A stretch of 64,000 bases of DNA from Cohnella faecalis (GCF_003570905.1 NZ_QXJM01000027.1:310001-374000), one strand, 5' to 3'. Positions 19,321 through 30,700 are shown, counted from the stretch's first letter. Numbers and translations are program-made. The notes: generated from the sequence alone by a model not told the origin.

Positions 19321-20178
19321 GTGGCGGACATCGCTCTCGTAACCGACAGCACGGCCGATATTCCTCTCGAGATTCGCGAAAAATACGGAATCTCGATGGT
19401 TTCTTTGAAAGTGCTGTTTGGCAACGAGTCTTACTTGGACAACATCGAGCTTTCTCCGGCGCAATTTTACGAAAAGCAGCGATCGTTCGCAGGATTGCCG
19501 ACGACATCGCAGCCTTCGCCCGCCGAATTTTACGAGCATTTCAAACGGTTGACGGACGAAGGGAAGACGGTTATCTCCATTCATCTGTCATCGGCGTTGA
19601 GCGGCACTTACCAGTCCGCGACAATCGCCAAATCCATGCTCGACGACGAGAACGCGGACGTGACGGTCATCGATTCGAGATCGGCTTCTTACGGCTACGG
19701 AATGTTGGTCGTCAAAGCGGCCGAAATGGCGAGTCGAGGAGCGGGCAAGGATGAGATCGTCGCCGAGGTGGAGAGGCTGCGGCGGGAGCTGCGACTGTTT
19801 TTTCTTGTGGACACGCTTGAGTTTCTTCAGAAAGGCGGCCGAATCGGCAAAGCTTCCGCGGTGCTTGGCACTCTTTTGAACATCAAGCCGATTTTGTCGA
19901 TCGACGACGAAGGATATGTCACCCCGATCGAGAAGGTGCGCGGCTTGAAAAAAGCGATGGGACGGATCGCGGAGCTGATCGAGACGGATTTGGGACGAGC
20001 GTCGCTCGACGTGATCGTGGCTTTGACTCCGGGCCGCGACGAAGGCGCGAAAGAGATGGCGGCTCTGTTGAAAGAGCGGCTGAACGTCCGGAGCTTATTG
20101 TTCACCGAGATCGGTCCGGTTATCGGAACCCATGCCGGTCCCGGTACGATCGGATTGTTCGTCACTCCCGCAACATAG
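19321..20178 (+). CDS. DegV family fatty-acid-binding protein (FakB-like)
   Basis: A 285-residue DegV protein starting GTG at 19321 behind GGAGGACG. Family signatures are VTDSTADIP near the start, TTSQPSPAEF, SSALSGTYQSA, and LEFLQKGGRIGKA followed by IKPILSIDDEG. These proteins bind a fatty acid and present it to FakA. The gene lies 31 nt after fakA, which supports functional pairing. Fatty acid preference cannot be read from sequence. Whether this FakB also supplies acyl chains for the lipopeptide cluster downstream is speculation. Confidence 0.92.
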   Translation: MADIALVTDSTADIPLEIREKYGISMVSLKVLFGNESYLDNIELSPAQFYEKQRSFAGLPTTSQPSPAEFYEHFKRLTDEGKTVISIHLSSALSGTYQSATIAKSMLDDENADVTVIDSRSASYGYGMLVVKAAEMASRGAGKDEIVAEVERLRRELRLFFLVDTLEFLQKGGRIGKASAVLGTLLNIKPILSIDDEGYVTPIEKVRGLKKAMGRIAELIETDLGRASLDVIVALTPGRDEGAKEMAALLKERLNVRSLLFTEIGPVIGTHAGPGTIGLFVTPAT

Positions 20179-20214
20179 AGGGGAATATATCCGCAAAGAT
20201 TTGAGGTTGGGATC

Positions 20215-22269
20215 ATGTCTGACGACTTGTTCGCCATCCCCGTTGCGAAACTTCAAGGCGTGGGCTCCCGGAAAGCGGAGGAGCTGCACGCCTTGGGCGT
20301 TTTCACGGTCGGCGATTTGATCGATTATTATCCTTTCCGGTACGAGGATTATCGGATTCGCGCTCTTCACGAGGTGAAGGACGGCGAGAAAATAACGGTG
20401 CTGGGCACAATTGCCGCGATGCCGACGCTGCAACGATACGGACGGACGGCGAGGCTCATGTGCCGGGTGATGGTGGAGGGGCTGCTGCTGACGGCCGTCT
20501 GGTTCAACCGGGCGTTCCTGAAGGAGCAGCTTACGCCGGGCAGGGACATTATGCTTACCGGCAAATGGGATCAGCGGCGCCGGCAATTGACCGTAGCGGA
20601 ATCCGAATTTCCGGATCGCGCCGGACAAGCGAAGTCCGGTACGCTGCAGCCGGTCTATTCCGTCGGAGGGGACATCACGCAAGCTTGGATTCGCAAGACG
20701 ATCGACAAGGCGCTGACGCAGTACGGGGCTCTCATTCCGGAGCTGCTTCCGGCGGACATCGTCGCGAAGCATGATTTGATCCCCCGCCGCGAGGCGGTCA
20801 TCCGCATTCATCGCCCCGAAAATTCGCAGGAGGGGCAGGAAGCGCGGCGTCGGATGGTGTACGAGGAGTTGTTCCTGTTCCAGCTCAAGCTGCAAGCGTA
20901 CCGGGCGGCTAACCGCAAGCAGCCGGACGGCTTGGCGCACAAGGTAAACAACGACGAGATTCGCTCGTTCGTCGGGGCGCTTCCTTTTGAGCTTACGGCT
21001 TCGCAAAAGCAGGTTCTCAACGAAATTTTGCACGATATGAAGCAGCCGTTCGCCATGAATCGATTGCTGCAGGGAGACGTTGGGGCGGGAAAGACAATTG
21101 TCGCTGCGGTTGCGCTGTACGCGACGATTCGCGACGGCAACCAGGGCGCGCTCATGGTTCCGACGGAAATTCTTGCCGAGCAGCATACCCGTTCGCTAAC
21201 GAAGCTCTTCGAGCCGTACGGCATCCAGATCGGCCTTCTTACCGGCAGCTTATCGGATCGCAAACGCCGCGATATTCTCGCCGCCCTCCAGATGGGTCTT
21301 ATCGACATCCTCATCGGCACTCACGCCCTTATTCAGGAGGACGTTTTTTTCCGGCGGCTGGGATTGGTCGTAACGGACGAGCAGCACCGCTTCGGGGTTA
21401 ATCAACGCGGTATTCTTCGGCGCAAGGGGCTCAATCCGGACGTGCTGACGATGACAGCGACGCCGATTCCGCGAACTCTGGCGATCACCGTATTCGGCGA
21501 TATGGATGTATCGACGCTGCGAGAGCGGCCAAAAGGACGCAAGCCGATCAAAACGTATTGGGTCAAGCACGGTATGATGGACAGAGTGCTCGGTTTTATA
21601 CGCCGGGAAGCGGAGGCGGGGCGGCAGACGTATTTTATTTGCCCGCTTATCGAAGAGTCCGAGAAGATCGACGTGCAGAACGCGATCGATTTGCACATTC
21701 AGCTGAAACAAGCGCTTCCCCAGCTCGGAATCGGATTGCTTCACGGTCGGATGACGGCAGCGGAAAAGGAAGCGGAGATGGGCGCATTCTCCGCGGGCGA
21801 AACGGACGTGCTTGTGTCGACGACGGTAATCGAAGTCGGGGTGGACGTGCCGAACGCAACCCTCATGATCGTAATGGACGCCGAACGTTTCGGGTTGTCA
21901 CAGCTTCATCAACTGCGCGGCCGTGTGGGCCGGGGGGAGCATCAGTCCTACTGCGTACTTATTGCCGACCCCAAATCCGAGAACGGGCAAGAGCGGATGA
22001 AGGCGATGACGGATACGGACGACGGATTCGAAATTGCGAGACGGGATTTGGAGCTGCGGGGGCCGGGAGACTTTTTCGGAACGAAGCAGAGCGGGATGCC
22101 GGAATTCCGGCTTGCAAACCTTGTCGAAGATTTCGCCGTATTGGAGCAGGCTCGCGACGACGCGGCAGAGCTGACGAATCGGGAAGATTTTTGGTCGTCC
22201 TCGTCGTATGCGAGGCTGCGAGACTATTTGCAGCGGGAGCTTCGCGAGCAGAACGAGCCGATGGATTAA
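20215..22269 (+). CDS. recG: ATP-dependent DNA helicase RecG
   Basis: A 684-residue helicase that remodels stalled forks and branched DNA. The N-terminal OB-fold wedge domain starts with IPVAKLQGVGSRKAEELH. Walker A GDVGAGKT is near residue 286 and the DEQHRFG box near 388. MTATPIPRTLAITVFGDMD and QLRGRVGRG complete the helicase core, and the C-terminus carries the GPGDFFGTKQSG signature. It is the last gene of the asp23 unit and is followed by a terminator hairpin. Confidence 0.97.
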   Translation: MSDDLFAIPVAKLQGVGSRKAEELHALGVFTVGDLIDYYPFRYEDYRIRALHEVKDGEKITVLGTIAAMPTLQRYGRTARLMCRVMVEGLLLTAVWFNRAFLKEQLTPGRDIMLTGKWDQRRRQLTVAESEFPDRAGQAKSGTLQPVYSVGGDITQAWIRKTIDKALTQYGALIPELLPADIVAKHDLIPRREAVIRIHRPENSQEGQEARRRMVYEELFLFQLKLQAYRAANRKQPDGLAHKVNNDEIRSFVGALPFELTASQKQVLNEILHDMKQPFAMNRLLQGDVGAGKTIVAAVALYATIRDGNQGALMVPTEILAEQHTRSLTKLFEPYGIQIGLLTGSLSDRKRRDILAALQMGLIDILIGTHALIQEDVFFRRLGLVVTDEQHRFGVNQRGILRRKGLNPDVLTMTATPIPRTLAITVFGDMDVSTLRERPKGRKPIKTYWVKHGMMDRVLGFIRREAEAGRQTYFICPLIEESEKIDVQNAIDLHIQLKQALPQLGIGLLHGRMTAAEKEAEMGAFSAGETDVLVSTTVIEVGVDVPNATLMIVMDAERFGLSQLHQLRGRVGRGEHQSYCVLIADPKSENGQERMKAMTDTDDGFEIARRDLELRGPGDFFGTKQSGMPEFRLANLVEDFAVLEQARDDAAELTNREDFWSSSSYARLRDYLQRELREQNEPMD

Positions 22270-22296
22270 GAAGACAGCGCCCCAAATCGGCGCAAT

Positions 22297-22335
22297 TAAA
22301 ACCGTCTGGGAAAGAGTGAATTCCGGGCGGTTTTT
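22297..22335 (+). terminator. Probable terminator after recG
   Basis: AAAACCGTCTGGGAA (22299-22313) pairs with TTCCGGGCGGTTTTT (22321-22335), allowing G-T pairs, and ends in five Ts. Confidence 0.6.
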
Positions 22336-22340
22336 CCATT

Positions 22341-22354
22341 TGTAAACGCTTTAA
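22341..22354. promoter_or_regulatory. cre-like operator 1
   Basis: TGTAAACGCTTTAA differs at one defined position from the Bacillus CcpA operator consensus TGWAANCGNTNWCA. Together with three other related sequences it suggests control by CcpA or another LacI-family regulator. Confidence 0.5.
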
Positions 22355-22382
22355 TTCCGATTATTCTTATCGAAATAATAAG

Positions 22383-22396
22383 TGCAAACGATTTCG
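22383..22396. promoter_or_regulatory. cre-like operator 2 (weaker)
   Basis: TGCAAACGATTTCG keeps the CG centre and AAACG half of a cre site, with two departures from consensus. Confidence 0.3.
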
Positions 22397-22499
22397 CAAT
22401 TTTTTGTATTTCGACAATTTCCGCGAGACAAATATTTGAAATTCGTGTTAAGATGTCGATATTATGATTATTATTTAACAATATTTTAGCTAAAAGGAG

Positions 22500-22529
22500 T
22501 TGACAGCTACTTTTTTTCGCGTGTATTCT
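22500..22529 (+). promoter_or_regulatory. Putative promoter of the NRPS/PKS operon
   Basis: A consensus TTGACA (22500-22505) is followed after 18 nt by TATTCT (22524-22529). It lies just upstream of the small ORF at 22568 and is the only strong hexamer pair on this strand after the recG terminator. Confidence 0.5.
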
Positions 22530-22567
22530 TCTTTGCTGGAGCCATTTTACTTGAGAGGGTGTTAGTA

Positions 22568-22696
22568 ATGGAATTCGGACGGAATTTAGTGCAAACGTTT
22601 GAACTAAAAATGAGAGTGGCGAACCGTTTTTTTTCGAAAGCGGTTACATCGTTGTCATACCGGATAATTGCGACGATTGATCCGGTGCTTCGATGA
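22568..22696 (+). CDS. Possible 42-codon leader ORF coupled to the exporter gene
   Basis: An open frame of 42 codons beginning MEFGRNLVQTFELKMRVANR and ending TIDPVLR. GAGAGGG lies upstream (22552-22558), at about 9 nt. Its TGA overlaps the ATG at 22693 (ATGA), the usual layout for translational coupling with the MFS gene. The peptide is basic, with no Trp and no run of one residue typical of amino-acid attenuators. No family is recognised. It could be a leader peptide, a small protein, or chance. Two cre-like sites lie within it. Confidence 0.4.
   Translation: MEFGRNLVQTFELKMRVANRFFSKAVTSLSYRIIATIDPVLR
22590..22603. promoter_or_regulatory. cre-like palindrome 3 (weak)
   Basis: TGCAAACGTTTGAA contains the perfect 10-bp palindrome CAAACGTTTG but departs from the cre consensus at three positions. 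It is inside the small ORF, downstream of the putative promoter. Confidence 0.3.
22635..22648. promoter_or_regulatory. cre-like operator 4
   Basis: CGAAAGCGGTTACA matches the cre consensus at all defined positions except the first. It lies about 105 nt downstream of the putative -10 element, a roadblock-type location. Confidence 0.45.
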
Positions 22697-23976
22697 CCGA
22701 CGCCTCCGTACACGTCGAAGCAGGAGCCGCCGCTCGAATGACGGAACAGGAGCCGCTCGGCAAAAAAATTCCATTATTTAGAAATAAAACTTTTATTTCA
22801 GTTTTTGCAGGTAATACTCTTTCAACGATGGGCGAAGGCTTCAATACGATTGCAATCGGCTACTGGGTACTGTCGACGACGGGCAGCGCCAAGGCGATGA
22901 CGGCCGTCATGCTGCCGCAAATGATTCTGGGCTTGCTGCTCGGCACGATTGCCGGCACGTTGGCAGACCGAAAAAACCGCAGAACGATCATGCTGTCGAT
23001 GGACTTGATTCGAGCGGTGCTCATGATCGGCGTTGCGGCCGTCGTATCCGGATCGTCAGGCTGGGGGATATGGGCGCTCGTGCCGCTGTTGACGCTCATA
23101 AACGCAGCGTCCCAGTTTCACAGTCCGGCGTTTCAATCGTCCTTGATTTACATCGTCGGCCAAGAGCAAGTCGGCCGCGCTACCGGCCTGATGCAGGTGA
23201 CCGATACGCTGGCCCGTCTGGGAGGACTAGCCCTCGGAGGATGGACGGTTGCGGCGTTTGGGGGGCCGGCGGCCGTTACCGTAGTCGGCGCAATGTTCGC
23301 ATTGTCCGCTCTTTGCGTCATGATAGCCGGGCCTTTTCCCATTCCGGCTGCGAAGTCCGACAACCGAAAAAGCTTTTGGACGGATCTCAGGCTCGGACTG
23401 GCGTTTATTCGCAAGCATCCTTTCGCTCGATCCGTGTCGCTGCTGCTGCCTTCCGTCATGATTTTTTTTACGGCGTCGATGATGCTGTTTCAGGTGATGG
23501 CCGTCACGGTCTGGCATGCCACTCCGAAGGAGTTCGGGCTGATGGAGGCGGCAATCCCGATCGGTTATGCGGGCGGCTCGGGCTTGATGTTGCTGCTAAA
23601 CCGGCGCATGACAAGGCGCGGCTGGTGGATTGGCGTATCCGTATTGCTCGCGGGACCGAATCTGATTGTGATGTCCGCGATGCCCGATGTATTTTCCGCA
23701 CTGCCGTTCGTCTTCTTGATCGGATTTATTTTGTCCGTCGGCACCGTGCTCGTCATGATCGCGCTGCGAACGGAGACGGCGGCGGAATTCCAGGGTCGCG
23801 TGTTCGGAGCCATCGGCTCGCTTACGAATTTGTCTACCCCGGTGGGCTTGGTGATGTCCGGCATTTTGTCGGATCGGTTCGGCGCCGATCGAATGCTTTT
23901 CCTCAACGGACTCGGCTTGACGGCAATCGGCTTATGCTGCATAGCCTTGCTTAAGCCCTTGAGGCAATACCGTTAA
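22693..23976 (+). CDS. MFS efflux transporter of the cluster
   Basis: A 427-residue protein with about 12 hydrophobic segments, of the macrolide-efflux-like MFS group. The first helix region begins RNKTFISVFAGNTLSTMGEG, and a basic loop ADRKNRRTIM follows helices 2-3, as in the family's GXLADRXXRR motif. Two starts are possible: ATG 22693, coupled to the small ORF, or ATG 22738 (MTEQEPLG), which has AGGAG upstream. It is the first large gene of the biosynthetic operon, 29 nt before the thioesterase gene, and probably exports the product or gives self-resistance. Confidence 0.88.
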   Translation: MTDASVHVEAGAAARMTEQEPLGKKIPLFRNKTFISVFAGNTLSTMGEGFNTIAIGYWVLSTTGSAKAMTAVMLPQMILGLLLGTIAGTLADRKNRRTIMLSMDLIRAVLMIGVAAVVSGSSGWGIWALVPLLTLINAASQFHSPAFQSSLIYIVGQEQVGRATGLMQVTDTLARLGGLALGGWTVAAFGGPAAVTVVGAMFALSALCVMIAGPFPIPAAKSDNRKSFWTDLRLGLAFIRKHPFARSVSLLLPSVMIFFTASMMLFQVMAVTVWHATPKEFGLMEAAIPIGYAGGSGLMLLLNRRMTRRGWWIGVSVLLAGPNLIVMSAMPDVFSALPFVFLIGFILSVGTVLVMIALRTETAAEFQGRVFGAIGSLTNLSTPVGLVMSGILSDRFGADRMLFLNGLGLTAIGLCCIALLKPLRQYR

Positions 23977-24005
23977 AACCAAATATGGCGGACAAAGGAG
24001 AACGT

Positions 24006-24722
24006 ATGGATCGAGTAACGCTGTTTATGTTTCCTTACGCGGGAGCATCCGCCTCCGTATACGAGAAGTGGAAGCCTCTGTTTCACGAATCTATCGATAT
24101 CGTCCCTGTCGAAATTCCGGGGCGGGGAAAACGATTCCCGGAGCCGCCGCTTCGGCGCATCGGGCCAATCGTGGAAGACGCTTACACACGCATCGAAGGG
24201 CAACTGTCCGAACGTCCCTACGCCTTGTTCGGGCACAGTCTCGGAAGCGTCGTCGCTTTCGAATTGGCGCGCAAGGCGAAGCGGCTAGGAAAGAAGCCTC
24301 CGGTTCGGCTGTTCGTGTCGGGCAGGGCGGCACCTCAAGTCAAAGAGCTTGACGAGCCGGTCTACTTGCTGCCGGACGAGCGGTTCAAGCAAAAAATACG
24401 GAGCCTGGGCGGAACGCCTCCGGAGTTTTTCCAGAACGAGCAGCTTCTCTCGCTGTTTTTGCCCATTTTGAAGGCCGATTACGAAGCGTCGGACACTTAC
24501 CGCGATGAGGCGGATGCCTCCGACAAGTTGTCTTGCGGAATGACGGTGCTGCACGGAACGGAAGACGAGCCTTGCGATCCGTCGGAATGGAGCGTTCATT
24601 CGACCGGAACGAGCGACTTTCATGAATTCGAAGGCGGCCATTTCTTTATCAACGAGCATGCGAAGCCGGTTGCGGAATTGATCAATCGTTTGCTGTGCAC
24701 GAAGGAGGAACGAACCTTATGA
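24006..24722 (+). CDS. Type II (editing) thioesterase
   Basis: A 238-residue alpha/beta hydrolase of the GrsT/SrfAD type. The start at 24006 follows AAAGGAG (23994-24000); an in-frame ATG at 23985 would overlap that site. MFPYAGASASVYEKW near the N-terminus and the nucleophile elbow FGHSLGS are typical. Catalytic Asp and His are likely in HGTEDEPCDP and FEGGHFFI. Such enzymes clear misprimed or stalled acyl groups from carrier proteins. Its TGA overlaps the ATG of the first synthetase, so both are translated together. It is separate from chain release, for which the cluster has no TE domain. Confidence 0.93.
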   Translation: MDRVTLFMFPYAGASASVYEKWKPLFHESIDIVPVEIPGRGKRFPEPPLRRIGPIVEDAYTRIEGQLSERPYALFGHSLGSVVAFELARKAKRLGKKPPVRLFVSGRAAPQVKELDEPVYLLPDERFKQKIRSLGGTPPEFFQNEQLLSLFLPILKADYEASDTYRDEADASDKLSCGMTVLHGTEDEPCDPSEWSVHSTGTSDFHEFEGGHFFINEHAKPVAELINRLLCTKEERTL

Positions 24723-27700
24723 CGATTCGGAATCTAGCGCAGCTGCTGTTTAGCGATCGAACGGAAGGCAAAGGAATTACATTCATCCGAAGCGCGTCCG
24801 AGCAGTCGACCGTCAGTTACCGGGACTTGCATCGCGAAGCGTCCTTGCTGCTGAGGCACATGCAGGAAGCCGGACTGAAGCCCGGCAACGAGCTCGTCTT
24901 CCAGATCGAGCAGAACCGCGTATTTCTGACCTGGTTTTGGGCGTGTATGCTCGGCGGCATCGTGCCGGTGCCGCTCACCCCGGGCGGTAGCGAGGAGAAC
25001 AAGAAGAAGCTCACAAGCGTATGGAAAAAGCTGAATCGGCCTTACCTCGTCGCCGAAGCGGACTTTTGGAGCCGTCATTCGGCGGAGAGCGGCGGCCCGG
25101 GCGACGAATTCGGCGCCTTGCTGGCGGAAATCGGCAGCGAGAGATCGCTTGTCGCCGAGTGGTCGGAATTGTCGGGCGAGCCGGGACAGCTTCACGAGAG
25201 CTCGCCGGAGGATATCGCTTTTATCCAGTTTTCCTCGGGTTCGACCGGCGAGCCCAAGGGCGTGACGCTGACTCATGCGAATTTGCTCGCTAACATGCGG
25301 GCGATCGTCGAATGCTCCGGGGCGACCGGGCTCGATTCATCGCTAAGCTGGATGCCGATGACGCACGACATGGGCTTGATCGGTTTTCACCTGACGCCGA
25401 TTATGGCGGGCATGAATCAATATTTGATGCTTCCCGCTCTGTTCATTCAGCATCCGACGTTGTGGCTGAACAAAGCGAACGAGCATCGGATTACGACGCT
25501 GGCGTCGCCGAATTTCGGCTATAAGCACTTTTTGGCCCACTACAAGCGCGAGCAAGCGAAAAATTGGGATTTGTCCTCCGTTCGGCTGATCTTTAACGGA
25601 GCCGAACCGATTTCCGCGAGCTTGTGCCGTCAATTTTTGAACGAAATGAACGAATACGGCCTTCGCTCGAACGTTATGTTTCCGGTGTACGGGATGGCGG
25701 AAGCAAGCCTTGCGGTTACGTTCCCGCCTGCGGGCGAGCCGCTGATCGATGTAGAGGTGGAGCGCGGATCGAGAACGGGGCAGCCCGTTCGGGAGCATGT
25801 GCGGGATGAGAACGGCGACGGCAAAGGCGACGGCGAACGGCGCCCTACAGTTACTTATGTCGATCTCGGAAGCTCTGTCACCGATTGCGAAGTCAGAATT
25901 TGCGGTGAGCAGGACGAGCCGTTCTCCGAAGGCGTAATTGGGGAAATCCATATACGAGGACGCAACGTCACTCGCGGATATTACAACGACGAGGAAGCGA
26001 CGAAGCGGGCTTTCGCGGAAGACGGCTGGCTCCGAACTGGCGACCTCGGATTTATGCGGGGCGGAAGGCTCGTCGTAACGGGCCGCAAAAAAGACGTGCT
26101 TTTCGTAAACGGGCAAAATGTCTATCCTCACGATTTGGAAGCGCTGCTGGAAGAAGATGAAGGTGGGCAATTGCGTAGAGTTGCCGTATGCGGCGTGTTC
26201 AACGAACGGCTTCAGTCGGACGAAATGATCGTGTTCGTGCTGTTTCGCGGCAAGCTGCAGACGTTCGTTCCCGTGGCGGAGCAAGCGGAGCGCCTGATTC
26301 GAAAACATGCCGGCTTCGATGTCGGCGCGGTGCTTCCGGTCAGACAGATTCCGAAAACGACGAGCGGAAAGCTCCAGCGCTATTTGCTGGCGCAGCGGTT
26401 CGCGGACGGAGAGTTCGCCCGGGAGCAGCGAGAGCTGGAGGAGCTTCGGAGAACGGCGTCATCGGAGTCGCGTACCGTCGAATGGTCGGAGGACGAATTG
26501 GAGCGCGACCTTCAAAAGATGGGAATGGAGGCGCTCGGCACCGCATCGCTCGGCGTGGACGATTCTTTCTTTGAAAATGGCGGCAACTCTCTGAAAGCGG
26601 CTCTTTTCGTAGCGGCGGTGCAGGAGCGGCTCGGTGTCGAAATCCCGATTCGCGAGCTGTACGGAAAAGATACGGTGCGCGAGCTTGCGGGCTTGATTCG
26701 CGAAGCGGAACCGGTCGAGCGGCCTAACGCAACCGCGATAAAACCGGCGGAGCGTCGGGAGCATTACCCGCTTTCCGAAGCGCAATACCGGATTTACGCC
26801 CAGGAGCAGCAGGAAGGGATTGGAGCTTGCTATAACGTTCCAGCAGCGCTGAGAATCGACGGGCCGTTCCGGCTGCAAGAGGCGGAGAGAGCGTTCTCCG
26901 AGCTGATCGGTCGCCATGAATCGCTGCGCACCTCTTTTCACTTGATCGAGGGGGAAATCGCGCAGCGGATCGATCCGGGGCCGGTACGTTTCGCCGTAGA
27001 GTCGATCGAAGCGGACGAGGGGGAGCTGCCCGGCTTGATCGTCGGCTTCATCCGGCCTTTCGATCTGACGGCCGCGCCGTTGTTTCGGGCGAGAACGATC
27101 CGGCTCGCGGAAGATCGTCACGTTCTTCTGATCGATGCTCATCACGCCATTTGCGACGGTATTTCCTTAACCGTATTGATGGAGGAATTCGCTGAGCTTT
27201 ACGTAGGGAAAACGCTTCCATCGCCCGGCATCGCTTATATCGATTACGCTGCCTGGTACGAAGGCGAAAAGAAAGAGGCGCGTTCGGAGAAGCACCGGTC
27301 TTATTGGAGCGAGCGGCTGAAAGGGCTTCCAGTGCTGCAAATGCCGACCGATTATCCGCGACCGGGAAAACGGACGTTCGAAGGGGATGCCGTCTTTTTC
27401 GAATTGCCGGAAGGAGCGGCGTACCGAATCGTCAAGCTGGCGGAGACTCGTAAAATTTCACTCTACGCCGCATTTTTGTCCGTCTATTTCGTGCTTCTGC
27501 ACAAGTATGGAGCGCAGCGGGACATCGTCGTCGGCTCCTTGCTGGCAGGAAGGGACAAGCCCGAAGTTAGGCGTACGGTCGGCATGTTCAACCGGTTTCT
27601 GCCGATCCGCGCCGAAATTCCGGAGGAAGCCGACTTCGAGACGTTCATGCTGCGGGTGAACGACGAGCTGATGGACGCTTTCGATCATCAACGGTTCCCG

Positions 27701-30700
27701 ATAGACGATATTGCGGCGGATGCGGGCGCTGCAAGGGATCGTTCGCGCAATCCGCTGTACGATACGATGCTTATATTGCATAACCAGATGGACGGAAAAG
27801 TCCGATTCGATGCCGGAGGGGCGCGGTTCAGCCGAATCGATGTGCATTCGGGCACTTCCAAGCTTGATTTCAAGCTCGATCTGTTCCCTGGGGAAAACGG
27901 CCGGCTGGACGCGGTGCTGGAGTATAATTCGAGCTTGTTCAAGCGGGAGACGATGGAGCTGTTCGCGGAGCGCTACGCGAGGCTGCTCGAAGCGGCGGCG
28001 GCAGATCCGCGCAAGCCGATCGAGGAGCTGGAGCTGCTGACGGAAGAAGAGCGTGAGCTGCTGCTGACGGGCTTCAACGACACGCATGCGGCATATCGCA
28101 ACGACGTTCTGCTGCACGAGCTGATCGAAGAGCAGGCGGCGCGAACGCCGGATAAGATCGCCTTCGCGTTCGGGGATCGCAAGCTGACGTACCGGGAGCT
28201 TAACGGGCAGGCGAACCGGCTGGCGCGAACGCTTCGCGCCAAGGGCGTCGGGCCGGAGAGCGTGGTCGCGGTCGCGATGGAGCGCTCGGAGGAGATGATG
28301 ACCGCGCTGCTGGCGGTGCTGAAGGCGGGCGGAGCGTACATGCCGCTGTCACCGGACGTTCCGGCGGAGCGCGCTGCGTACATGCTCGGCGACAGCGGAG
28401 CGCGGCTCGCGTTGACGCAAAGCGGCTTTGCGGCGGAATTTGCCGCCAAGCTGGCGGGAACGGGCTCGGAGCTGCTGGACGTAACGGAAGCGTTGTTGGC
28501 CGGATCGACGACAAGCCTGGATTCCGAGACGAGCCTTGAGCGGCTCGGTACTTCGCGAAGCCCGGCGTACATCATTTATACGTCGGGCTCGACGGGCCTT
28601 CCGAAGGGCGTCATGGTCGAGCATTATTCGGTCGTCAACCGGCTGAACTGGATGCAGAAGGCGTATCCGCTGACGGAGCGGGACGTCATTCTGCAAAAAA
28701 CGCCGTACACGTTCGACGTATCGGTGTGGGAGCTGTTCTGGTGGGGGACGGTCGGAGCGTCGGTGCTGTTCCTTGAGCCGGGAGGCGAGAAGGAACCGGA
28801 AGCGATCGTTCGCGCGATCGAAGCCGGGGGCGCAACGACGATCCATTTCGTGCCTTCGATGCTCAGCGCGTTTTTGGACGCGGTGGAAGGCAGGCCGGAG
28901 CAAATCCGGAGGCTGTCGGGGCTGAGGCAGGTGTTCGCAAGCGGAGAGGCGCTGACCGCGAAGCAGGCGAACCGGTTCCGGGCTCTGCTGCACGAAGCGA
29001 ACGGAACGCGTCTGATCAACCTGTACGGGCCGACCGAGGCGACGGTGGACGTAACGCATTTCGACTGCACGGCGCACGAGCGGCTGGAAACGGTGCCGAT
29101 CGGACGGCCGATCGACAATACGAGGCTGTACATCGTGAACGAGGCGAACCGTCCGCAGCCGATCGGCGTAGCCGGGGAGCTGTGCCTCGCGGGAGACGGA
29201 TTGGCGCGGGGATATGTGAACCGGGCGGAGCTGACGGCGGAGAAATTCGCGGACAACCCGTTCGAGCCGGGCGGACGAATGTACCGGACGGGCGACTTGG
29301 CAAGATGGACGGCGGACGGAAACGTCGAATATTTGGGCCGGATCGATCACCAGGTGAAAATCCGTGGTTATCGGATCGAGCTGGGCGAAATCGAAAACAC
29401 CCTGCTGAAGCACGGATCGGTGAACGAAGCGGTCGTGACGGCGAGGACGGACGCGAGCGGGATGTCGTACTTGAGCGCGTATTACGTGGCGGTCGAGGAA
29501 CTGGGCGCATCGCAGCTGAGGGAGCATCTTAGTCGCAGCTTGCCTGCGTACATGATTCCGGCGTACTTCGTACAGCTGGAAGCGATGCCGCTGTCAGCGA
29601 ACGGCAAGGCAGACCGCAAAGCGCTGCCGGAGCCTCGGGGATTGGCGGCGTCCGCGGCGGAATACGCGGCGCCGACGGGTGAGACGGAGCGGGAGCTGGC
29701 CGTTCTATGGCAAGAGCTTCTCGGAGTGGAAAAGGTCGGAGTGAACGACGATTTCTTCGATCTCGGCGGCAACTCGTTGACGGCTGCGCGGCTGATTTCG
29801 AGGGTGCATAAGTCGTTCGGGGCGGATTTGCCGCTTAGAGACGTTTTCCAATCGCCGACGGTTGCGCAGCTCGCAGCGAAAATTACGAATGCGGGCCAAG
29901 GCGGGTATACCGCAATCGAGCCGGCGGAACCAAGGGAGCATTATCCGTTGTCTCCGGCGCAGAGCCGTTTGTTCATTCTCCATCGAATGGAAGAAGGCGG
30001 AGTCGGCTACCATTTGCCTGCAGCGTTGGATATAAGCGGCCCTGTCGATCGCGAGCGGCTGGAGGAAGCGTTCCAAAAGCTGATCGGCCGCCACGAATCG
30101 TTGCGAACCTCGTTCGCAATGACGGGGGCAGAGCCGATTCAGACGATTCACGAGCACGTTCCTTTCAAGCTCGATTATACGCGGCTGGAGGAATCGGGAG
30201 ATGAGCCGGGCGCAATCGAAGCGCGATTCCGGGCTTTTGTTCGACCGTTCGAGCTATCGGAGGCTCCGCTGCTGCGAGCCGAACTGATTCGCAGGGCGGA
30301 CAATCGGCATTACTTATTGTTCGACATGCACCATATCGTCGGCGACGGCATCTCCATGGCTGTGCTCCAGGACGAGCTGATCGCGTTATATGAAGGCGCT
30401 TCGCTGCCGGACTTGAAGCTGCAATATCGGGATTACGCGATGTGGCGGCTGGAGCATGCGAACGGAGAGGCGCTGCGCAAGCAGGAGGCGTACTGGCTCG
30501 ATCGCTTGTCGGGAGAGCTTCCCGTGCTTGGCATTGCGGGAGATTACCCGCGGCCGCCGGTCAAAAGCGCGGAAGGAGACCGGGTGTCGTTCCGATTGTC
30601 TCCCGAGCAGGCGGAGCAGGCGAGACGGATCGCTTCCCAAGCCGGCGCTACGCCGTATATGACGCTGCTTGCCGCGTTCAAGGCGCTGCTGGCGCGATAC

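Larger units (their letters stand above)
22270..22567. other. AT-rich leader region of the biosynthetic cluster
   Basis: This stretch is sharply AT-rich compared with the GC-rich genes around it. After the recG terminator it contains two cre-like sites and a putative promoter. No gene longer than a few codons with a ribosome site is visible before the small ORF at 22568. Confidence 0.7.
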
